Shown in pieces: positions 53,401 to 64,000 of a stretch of 64,000 nt of DNA. Position 1 is the first letter of the stretch. Every line of letters begins with the position of its first letter. A program made the position numbers and the translations under genes. The DNA comes from Urechis unicinctus (Eukaryota > Annelida > Polychaeta > Xenopneusta > Urechidae): the NCBI GenBank assembly GCA_034190875.2, contig CM067354.1, positions 49,021,908 to 49,085,907 on the forward strand, read 5' to 3'. The notes beneath the pieces are model-generated. The model did no database searches. It was not told the DNA's origin and saw nothing but the letters and a program-made list of their open reading frames with translations.

Positions 53401-56400
53401 TACATTTATTGCATTATTACAATATGGTGAGCCTGCGTTTTTGTTTTTTCTGCAGGTATTGCGCTAGAGATTGGTTTATTATCATATAGATGGCTAGGGC
53501 GAAGGCTAAATTCACCATTCGCTCATTAGCGTCGAGCCTTCAATTACGTCACTTCATTCTGGGACAAGGCTGTTGGCGCTACGTTAAGTGCTGTATGGAA
53601 GGACGTTGTGATTAGATAATGTGGTCAAGGTTACTTTCGTTGAATAGACAGCATTTTGATAGGTATGACAACGAGAACAAACCCAAGGTCAGACCGATTA
53701 CCTCGAATATATAGAACACCTCTGCCAATTGATGTAAGATTTCTGCTGAATCCACATCACAAACAGCAGCATATCACCTTACCACAGCCAAAGTGAATAT
53801 CTCCAGATACACGAAGCAATAGTAGTTTCACTCACCAGTAATGTTGTCCACTCATGCCTGATGTCATCATATGTAATGGCTGCTCTCCAGAAAAGCCATT
53901 AAACAAACACGCGATCAGTTGTTGGATTACCTGATTAGCCCGATGAAGTCTGGTGATGATATAGTTATCGCCTCTTTAACCACAACCACATTTCTTACTG
54001 TGTGTTTTGTCCATACAATTCTGACAATATCATTGATCAATCTTCTTAATATGTATGCATTGATAATAATGCCAACTGAATGTGCATGGCTCATCGTGCA
54101 GGGCGTAGTAAACAAGCTTGAGGCCTCCACATCGATTTATAGGCTACTCAAATGTAACGAATTCCAACGCAGTGTATTTGCTATCCATGTTCTCTAATGA
54201 ACCATGATATTTTTCAACAAGACAATCAATAAGCGTCTTACCCATTTGCTAGCTAGTGAATTGTTGATAATTATGTTCACATGCCAAGATGTTGACGCAG
54301 GCGTCAATCAGTTTTGTTTATGAAACTACTGATGTTCAACTCACAAATTATACGGACATAAAATATGCGCAGAGTAAGTCATCAATCATATATATGAAAT
54401 ACTTTTATCTGTCATACAGTTTCGAATGATTATTTTATTTCTATGAATTATATCTTTGAATAAACAGGCTTATGATTGCATAAAATTTCCCAAATAACCA
54501 TTATTTTACCTTGAAAGTTTCACTGCGACAAAGCACAGCAATGCACAATATCAACGCACTGATGCACAGTTTAGCATGACTGTTATTATAACTTTATCTA
54601 TCAGCCTAACACGAAAAACACTTACAATGTTTTCATCATAACAAAGCATACATATCAGTAACTGCAACGACGAGCCCGACATTGAGTTTCAAATATTTAT
54701 CGATTCAATGCATCTTATGAGGGCACGATGTTGCTGATATGCTGTTAGATGGAACCGATTTTAATGAGAGCCACCTTATGTCCGTTATGATGAAGGATAA
54801 GTTAACATGACTTATATGTTCTGTATTGAAACTAGTTCATTTCCAATTATACGGACCATATGTTGTATGAAAGCTGTGATGATCACAATTATAGTTATAG
54901 TCATTGTTATAATGATGAGTATGGTATTAACGCGTTAAACAAATGATTAGATATGCCTTCATGTGACCGGCTAAGAATACAGGTGACCAACTATGGTGAC
55001 CAACTATGGTGAGCTAGTCAAAAAACTCCGTTTACCGTTCATGCAATGGATATAGAGAGGAAGTCAAATCCTAAAATACTCAAAATAAGGCACTTCGTTA
55101 CGGATCCTATAAAGATTCTTCTTCATGCCATTGTAAGTAACAGGATAAAGTGTTAATGACGAACGATGTAACTTAATAAAATCATTGACTTTGCTATTTG
55201 TTAGAGGTTGATTGATTCACTGCCAACACCAGTGTTTTATTATTTGCGTATAAGACTTACGATATTGCACTTTCTCTCTTTTAGTATGATTATATACGAA
55301 AATATGGAAATATCTATGATGACATATCACTTTGATGCACTATTGTTATTGCGCTCGCGATAGTACAAGATTCTTGTCAGGCAGCTTGGGACTCGGTTGA
55401 GAGGTTATTCGCGGCCTATCATAATTGCTAGCAACCAGTATACTAATTGCAACATGGAATTGTTCGCCTATTTGCTTGTGTAAAATGGATGCCTTTTGTG
55501 CAATGCATCTACACAAATTGCACATCACTGATATTTCTGCTATGGTACGGTAGTCACAGTATCACATTTAAACTTTCTATGGACTATGGATAAAAAATAT
55601 TTAGGAACGTGTGCGTCTCCTCAAAAAGGGGTGGATTTTTATAATATGGTACTACACGAGTACAAAGCGACAGGATGTTTTCTTTCTGTTCTCGTTAAGA
55701 CAACATCCAGTCTTTATTAACAAGCTGCTATCACACATGGCATTATTTTCCAATATATCACAAAAAAACTTACATGGATATAATATGCATGTAATCCGCC
55801 ATGGCCCTTTTTTTAGTACAAATTAGCTCCTATTTGCTAAAGCTGCTAAGATACTTCTTGTAATTCTGACGGTTTGTAATGAGTGAAGACTGAACGAAAT
55901 AATGCTCAATGCTGAATAATTGATTCTTCATATGTTACATATCCTCACACATAATTGAATTCACTACATCGACCATATGGCAGAAGATGGGTACAGTGCT
56001 CACAGACGGTTCAGATTCCATTCGTCAATTTAGCTGTATCACTGTAGCTGAATGGAATATAATATTGCTACGTCACGTGCTCTGCAGTCTTTGCTTATTG
56101 TTTTATCTCTGTGACTGCGCAGCTAATTAGGATGTTTCGAATCAATGTGTTAGTTATTCACGGTGGTTTTGCGAATACGCTTAGCCTATCAATGAATTTG
56201 TGATGGAGCGGGCTTGTAAGAGATTGAACACCTGGTATGCAAAAGGTAATATGTAGCATTATACATTCTGCAAACAAAGAAGCTTGTGAGCAAAATGTCA
56301 ATGTAGTGTTATTTGAGATTAAGGAATAATGTAATAGTAACTCTTAAAAGCAATCTTAAAAAGTGTCAAATACAGATAAATTGACATCTCACAGCGAATT

Positions 56401-59400
56401 CAATGGTAAAACAAATCCCGTGTACAAAAAAACGAAAACCTGTAGTTATTCGTGTTCAAGTGTGAATAGCAAAATTCCAAGGAACGGGCAATACCATTAA
56501 CACAATATACATAGAATGTCCCCATACGATAACCTTAGATTCCCGTTATTAAAGGCAAAAATAAACACCTTAAATTGCGTATTTGATTATTTCTTAAAGA
56601 GTTTAGCTGGATATCTACATTTGAATTCGCTCAGCGGTATGTTATCTCAACAAGTAAAAGAAACAAATATTTGCAAATACGCTGTGCTGCAATCGGTTTT
56701 ATCCAATTATAATTAACAAAGTGCGCGTGGATTTGTAGAGATATTTCACCAATTACAGCTTTATGATTACGTATTATATATTTCCAAAGCTGATTGCAAG
56801 CGAAAGGTTTGTGTTATGCACATTCTCTGCCTTTGTGGAAAAGGGAACTTCAGTAAACTCTCTTTCTAATGTATTATGTTGACTAATCGGTTTTATAGAA
56901 TGATTGCGTAATTGTTTAAATCCCGACTGTTTCGTAGAGATATTTTTATATTATGCCTTTCAAACATCTTTGCACTGACTAGTGCATTCCATCTGGCTAG
57001 GATTGCAAGCAGTACTTTTCGTAGTGTGGCACACACTCTGCCAGGTCTGTCGTCACTGGTCGTTCAGTCGTGTGCTGGGCTAATGTATTTGTTTGACTAA
57101 TGTTTTTACATAGAATGATTGAGGTGGCAGCATTTCAAGCACAATGAATGTTTGGACACCCTTTTATAAACAACTTGCATTCCATCTGGCAAGGGACCCA
57201 CAGTTTCAGCAGGCTGTAGTAAAAGTTGATACTTTAGGAGCATATCACAGAAACAGCAAAAATTACCCGAAATAACACTTATTATACAGCAACCCGTAAC
57301 ACATATGAAGCTTGTCTGTCGATCTGAAAGTGACAATCACATCTGTAAATATAATTAATGCACTAGTGGGGTATTGTCTATCATAATCAGTCCGCCAGAA
57401 TAGAGTCAAACTTTCTGACAACTCAAAACAAATAAACAAAGTTGGTTTCAACCAAAAAAGAGCATACATAGGGGAGCATCTTTTATTTCAGCATGGCAAA
57501 ACGATCGTATTACCAGAGAGGCGTCATGGATGTGATGATATTTTGTTGCTTCTAGCTTTGCATCTATTAGTCGTGTTTAAACGTCGCTATCCGTAGCAAT
57601 AATGTCCATTAAAGAAGCTTGTTTACATGTGTATGGAAGCAGACAGTACATAGTTAATAAATGTGGAAATAGATTAACTTGTCTACCATGCACACAAGTG
57701 GTTCTTCGCACCAGAGGGTCGTAAAGGTCACATTCTTGCGACAAAGATGGGAGGTACTTGCACATCTGGGAATGCAATTCCACACTCCAAACACAGCACT
57801 CGACACAGAGACCCATCTATTCCCTAATAAGAATGCATATATGCACTGCTGGGATTATACGCCCCATTAACTAGGGCGTTGACATTATTGGCCCTGAATA
57901 GTCTGGTATTAATGTGCCCGGGCATTTGCAAAACAATCACCTGGAGACCTGAAGCAGACAAAGGGTTGTGGGGTACTACACACCCACGAAGCAACGCATA
58001 CATAAATGAGAAGACGACAATATGAAAGATCAGAACACATTTTAAAGTGACACCATTATTGACACTGGATACTGGAAAAACAAACCAATTTTGTCAGTCA
58101 GCTGACATGCACATAAAAAACCCTTAAAATACCTGAGGAGACCCACGATGACGAATATGCAATACTGATAGGGCTATAAATGTCACAACAATTCGACAAA
58201 CATCAAATGGCGGTGCAAAAAAAAAATATATATCTAGAACTCAAGCAAGTTGCAAGTTTGCTGGTTGGCTGATCATTATGTCGATTACAATAGTTCCGTC
58301 ATTCGGTTGGGCTTGTTCAAGAAACATCCACACCAGACCGCAAAAAAATACGTCGCTAGCTATCGTTATTATTTTTCTATACATAGGTGAAAATAATGAT
58401 ATAAATGGTCAGGTAAATTCCCAAACTCTTGGAACATACAGCGATCACAGTTGTATCAAGCAAACAAAGCGTCACTATCTAAGACAGTAACAATCAGTTA
58501 TTTACTACCTTTACTGGAGATAATAACATACGACGTCCTCACGAAGCCCACGCGTGAATTGAATTTAATGTTATGCTCTACTGTTTGAATAATTTTCATC
58601 AATGATAATCCTGTGTTTTTGTCCGCAGGTTCAGCGCAAGCGAATAGATTATTATCATACGGATGGTGAGGGCAAAGACTACATTTATTATATATTTATT
58701 TACATTGAACGACACACATGACAATTGGACAAGACTATTGATGCCAAACAATGTCGCTCGATGGAATGATAGGGGTAAAGTCGTTCAGTAGACAGCGCTG
58801 CGATACTCCAACAACGCTAGTGACACTGGCGCGTATTATAAAGACGCCGTTAGTGGACAGCAATGTAGAATAAGCCATCAAAGTAGGCTTATTGTGCAGG
58901 AGATATCAGACACGTCTTGCCATTCAGTGTATGTGGAGCAAACAGTCATATGCCACTCAGCATACTGAATTGAAATATTGGTCTTGACATCCTTTGTCTG
59001 GAGGACCGCATAATCAGTTCCTAGAAAAGTTGGTACCGCTTTACAGATTATAATTATTAAGGATGAAGATAAGACTGATAAGTTTTGTAAGTGATTGCTG
59101 TTGTAATGATTATTTGTTATCAATATTCCGATCGTATTAAATTGTGACTTAACCGAATTAGCGTATCACATAATATGCATGTTAAAGAAGGTATTTTGTT
59201 TTTTTTGGTGCTAAGAATTTCAACTATCGACTGACACGGTTTATAGTTGACTTTATACATGGTCCTGACCGGTTAGAATTTGCAATCAGAAGCCGACGAT
59301 ATTCGAAATACCTATATAATTTTGTATCTTTGCATGTCGATAGAAGACAGGCTAATCGTATGGTTCAAAGAACTACGTGCATGCAACTCAGCCATTATAT

Positions 59401-62400
59401 CTAAGCAAACCGAGTGACTTCCATATATGTCCTTCCTTAGAAAACAGAAGGTTAACTTAATCTTAACGGATAAATTAATGTCTTTGCTATTCTAGAATAA
59501 TGTGTTTTCATAACAGGGTACGTTAAGTATACGGTTGATTATATTCGAAACCTTTCAAAAAAAATTTTAGAATCGAAAATCTGAACCCGCCTTCTGCCAT
59601 CCCGCCCTTTCGCTCTCTTGCCCAGGATGCAAGCAGATCAAAATTCTTAATTCATGTATGTCCTCATTATTACATCGACAGTCACTCCAAGAGCCTAAAC
59701 ATGCACGAAGATAAACTTACCCGTAAATGAGATCATCCTCACGGTATTGCACATTGATGGGATGCATATCATGATTCATATCATGATTCATATCATGATT
59801 TATAGTTGCCTTCTTCACCACCCATCATAGTAGCATCAAAAAATAACTCTCTAATAATGCTAATGGCTAACAAGTTAATAATATCGATCAGTGTCATCTC
59901 AACCATAAAGTATACATTGTAGATTAGCTCTCCCTATTCTGGCCACGCAAAAAAGCACACTAGAAAATAAATATAGTTGGTTGATGTGTTAAGGATTTCA
60001 CAACCATTCCGCGGATCCACAAGATGCCCGTGGGGTATCACATTGCCAGTTAATATAAGTTGCGGAGCAGATGCCGTTCATAAGTATAGGCCAATTTAAA
60101 TGAATACTTTATCCAATAACTCCGCCTTACAACTCGGCATTGCACAAATGCTCTCAGTGTGAAACCGAAGAGTCTGACAGCTTGCTTAATGACGCTGTCC
60201 GCTTCCATAAAGCTTGTGCCGAAGGCAAAATGACGCCTACATTACCACTTCATCACTACCAGGGTATATGCAGCTGAGCGAAGCTCGTTACATGACCGAT
60301 GGTGCGTAAGACAACTACCAGGCTAACTAAAGCTGCGCATAACTCGTTAAATGACTAATAGCGCGTAAAACCATCGCATTTAGTAGACATATCATGTTTT
60401 GAATTGTCCTGTAACAACACCACATAACTACAGAGAGAGGGCGCACTCGGGCCTTATCCCGACCACAAAACATGGACCATAAACAGCAGTGCCATATGTT
60501 GGTCATAGCGTCCCGCAACAAAGCACATTGAGACTAATCCACCTCGCTCGATCAACAGAGGTAAGGTGTTTGAACGCACAGACATCGGACCAACAATAAC
60601 ATGCGTTTTGTATTTAATTAGTGTATCGTCACGCGGTAGTCGCAAAGCTGGAGACTAGCAGAATGGGACATCATATAACCAGTCAAAGAGTTCCGTATTG
60701 GTGTAGCCATCAACTGCAGTGACACGAGGTTACATAAGTTTTATACACTGATTATAATGATGATAACAACATTCAATGCAAATACAGTAGCCCAGGAAGT
60801 CAAGTAGCAGCTCAAATCATGTTACAAATATTGGCCAGATCAAATATTTGATGTTGGTAGACAACACATAAACTCAATTACTATTTTTATATATTTTCAA
60901 TGAATATTTAAATATATTATTGACTAGTCATTAGGCATCTTTTAGGTATATATCGAAGTTGAACGTTGGTCGCTGCATTCAATGGAAACACATAACAAAT
61001 TAATTATTTAACAACAAATTGAACTTTCCATTGAGCAATCTGGTGTACACCAATCACCAACGATGATTGCTATCCCCATTTACTGTACTGCAAAGCTCTT
61101 GTTTTGCCAAATCACCGTCGCCATTGTACCATGTCTGTAACTGTAATAACGTTTATAACGAGGATTAAACAAGGAATAGTAGCATTTCTATAGAGACCAT
61201 CGTCATAAATATCGTGTACCAGTCATTTTTGTCTGATGATAAAGAAAGTGATCAAAGCAGTTCAATTAGGCTTGACATATTCGTTGACATTCGTACGAAT
61301 ATTATATTTCTTTCACCCAAACCAATTTCTCAGACAGATTGACCATTTTCAGGCTAGAGGTTCTTACCGACTGCAATATTTTTCACCAAAATGCATTGAT
61401 TGAGTATTCCTATTTATCACACCAGCGCGAATCCCTATTCTATTTCCTGCTTATTAGCAAATCGTACATTTGAAATCATAAGCTACAGCAACATGGCACG
61501 ACATTGTATTTACTGTTTCAATGCATGGCACTGCGAGATCTTTTCCAGATATTTGCGTTTAATCACCATTCATCAACCCGATAATCACTTAACCTCAAGG
61601 CCGAACGTCAGAGCAGGAATGCCGACAACAACAACGTCTGTGTCTGAGGATAGTTGATGTATTGGGAAGCTATCAAAACAACATTATTGCCGACATACGA
61701 ATTGGTGCATATTAGTATTACCATTTCATGTGTGGAAATGAGCATCGATTAGCATCATCGGATGTACGTATTTGTCTTATTTGGTCTCTATATCAAGCAT
61801 TGAAGTCATGTGCTCAAGTCATCCAGTTAAATTGCGCAATACATGTTAAATAATGGAAGTGCACTTAATGAAAATATGCGACATGCTTTTTCGATAACTT
61901 GTCATTTATTATGCATATACTTTTCATTTATTGGGTCTATCGTTATGCCACTGAACATCCGCGATGAAGAAACATTATTAGCGATTATGTTAACAAATAG
62001 AATGCGTATTCAAAGATTCGAAATGGTTGTACACAAATCATAAAGTTTATGCATGATCGCACGCAGCGTACAATATTCTGTGAAATGTTGTTGATATAAA
62101 ACTGCATGTCTTAGTTGGTGTGGGAGTACAACAATGAAGGATAAAAGATGATCTAAAGTAGAAAGAAATAACAACATCTAGGTTGCTACCATGTTCGTGG
62201 TACTACAGTTAAATTGATTATCATCAACAAAGTCTTCTTAGCCACACACCATCTCATGATTAGTCATAGTAAAATACAAAGTATAATGTGAATTAAAATT
62301 AAACTGAACCACTACATTGTTCCACAACACATATGTGGTCATGAGTTTTCTTGATTCAATAAAGATGAAAAAAGAGGTGCTTATTTAGACGGTTACCTAC

Positions 62401-64000
62401 AACAATGAGATACAAATTCATTAACTTCACCTTCTATTTAAGTGGCATTTTTTTTATGTCAGCTTTCATGGGAAAGCTCTATGGAACATTCGTCCCTTCG
62501 CTTATCACTAGTCAAGTAACATTCATTGTTTAATAGGGGTACATGCTATTTATTTTGATTGCTGCATAAGTTGTCAAAGGAAATATATGCATGTTGCCCG
62601 CTGAAACCATTTGTTTTATGGAACAAAGAAATTAATTCAACTAATTAAATATTATTAATTCAGAACAAATTTGATCACGTGGATATTAGAAACATGCTCT
62701 GGGTCGATAAGCACAATAATGGTATGGTGGGAAGAAAACAAATTAAGAATTATATTGATAACACAATTTAATATCTTTCACATTTGCATCCTTTGTAAGC
62801 AGCAATTTGTGGCAATAGCACAATGATTCAATTACTGGATCAAACAAACAGTTTTTACAAGATAAATCAGAGGTCCAAATATTTGCCCTTAACTCATTAA
62901 TATTGGCACAAATTGTGCACTATTCTCACGCGATATACTAATTAGAATGATAATAATCATATGTTAAATTCACGACATTACAATTATATGAGAGCGATTG
63001 GTTGGCAACGATTTAGATGTTATGATGACATCGCTACACTTTTTTTTACATTGGCACCGATATCCCAGCATCCCACACACACGTTTAGGCGATCTGTATG
63101 ATAACACCCGCATACAATCTGTTGAAAACTAAATATAGGCCAAGTCATCTAGATTGATTAGAAAAATCCTTTGTGTTTATTTAACGACACACAAACAGCC
63201 AATAGGGCGCGATTGTTCAATCAATACACTCTTGCATAATACTGCATGCGGCTGATGTGATGCAAACCAAGTTTCTGGTGTTTCCGTGTATTTTAGAAAC
63301 AATAACGGTTATCATTCGCTGGTGATTTTCACAAGAACGATATTATATCCAATTAAAAACTAATTAGTTTTGTAATGACAGATATTGGAGGCAATAAATG
63401 GCCCAGTACCTCCACGAAACTTCAAAACTATATCGCACTTTAGATAAACTAAATTTTAGATTTATCAAAGCGAGATTATTCCAGGTCGACCTCTACTCGT
63501 GAACAGCAGACGTCAGTAGTTATATGCAATTCATAAAACCAATAGTCTTCTGCCGTCGAATGCCTTTACCAATAATACATAATTTGGTGGCTTCCACTAG
63601 GTTCATAAAATTTCAAGACACAACCGGCTGCCAAAGCCATTTGAACAATTCTGCCATGGTTTGCTTTACAGGCATATCGAAAACATTTGCAGCTGTAAAA
63701 TACATCATTTATGACATGTAGGTGTCATTTGTGTATAAGGGATTTAAGAACCTTTAATCTATCCGTTAATTATCTTTGTCTAAATACATTCTTAGCTAAT
63801 GAAAAGCAAGATCTCTTTTAGAAAAGAAATAAATGAATGAAGTAGCAATTAAATTCGCCCCAAGCAACAGAGCATTCAATGACATCTAACATGTGACACT
63901 ACTATCTATGTACCACAATAACCAAGTATAATTTCATAACAATAAAATCTCCTCAATTAAGTATTGGCTTATTTTCTTGTTCGCAAAGCGAATATGTGAT
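47420..64000. repeat. Gene-poor AT-rich DNA containing diverged copies of shared non-coding segments
   Basis: No convincing exon was found over 16.5 kb; all ORFs are under 93 codons. Instead, segments recur in the same orientation at about 70-80 percent similarity by eye: 48229-48350 with 50007-50134 (both contain CATAGCATGGTGCCACAAGG); 48439-48545 with 50262-50365 (CTCGTGACATAAGAATTGTG); 50393-50620 with 55790-55990 (AGTACAAATTAGCT, then GACAGAAG-type ends); 53452-53660 with 58619-58800 (ATTATCATA, GGATGG-type); 49340-49420 with 61890-61965 (ATGCCACTRAAYATCC); 47440-47560 with 54778-54900. They look like several decayed copies of one repeat of some kilobases. No protein could be recovered from it. 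Confidence 0.6.
59765..59802. repeat. Short tandem repeat of CATATCATGATT
   Basis: Three adjacent copies of a 12-bp unit whose core ATCATGAT is itself palindromic. Confidence 0.85.

Overview
This is eukaryotic nuclear DNA: genes have GT-AG introns, some lie on long single exons, and they sit in AT-rich DNA full of tandem arrays and decayed transposons. A Gypsy element, two LINEs, a hAT-like element and a short interspersed repeat (about 27.2 and 27.9 kb) ending in a ttaaacacgaaa plus ACTCACTCAC tail suggest a marine invertebrate, most likely a mollusc. That assignment is inference; the gene identities are firmer.

Layout. 1.3-9.0 kb (minus): at least 21 exons of UNC79, an accessory subunit of the NALCN sodium leak channel; its 3' exons lie off the left edge. 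9.0-10.27 kb: a head-to-head intergenic or promoter region. 10.27-12.63 kb (plus): TRMT1, a tRNA guanosine-26 dimethyltransferase, in four exons. 13.7-16.6 kb: three successive tandem arrays (about 237, 46 and 183 bp units) and a transposon-related gene fragment. 18.4-25.1 kb (plus): a nine-exon single-pass membrane protein resembling CCPG1/PBXIP1. 26.4-31.9 kb: nested transposons (Gypsy split by a hAT-like element, beside two LINE fragments). 32.8-33.2 kb: a 22-bp minisatellite. 33.7-37.6 kb: two poorly resolved small genes, one carrying a P2X7-like C-terminal domain. 38.3-39.4 kb: an intact single-exon gene of unknown function. 41.07-42.81 kb: an intact single-exon MATE (SLC47-type) transporter. 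45.0-46.6 kb: a 29-bp minisatellite. 47-64 kb: gene-poor DNA with a LINE tail and several diverged copies of the same non-coding segments.

The main oddity is that several conserved genes (UNC79, TRMT1, the CCPG1-like gene, the P2X7-like fragment) are interrupted by short losses, frameshifts or a stop codon, while their splice sites and flanking residues stay well conserved; the MATE and 38-kb genes are undamaged. Two ancient single-copy genes are unlikely to be dying side by side, so small assembly or haplotype-merging deletions are my preferred explanation. I did not find a convincing new molecular system. The best leads are the lesion pattern, an apparent 14-nt intron remnant, a nested transposon, a strong foldback at 37.0 kb, and the diverged duplicated segments of the last 17 kb.
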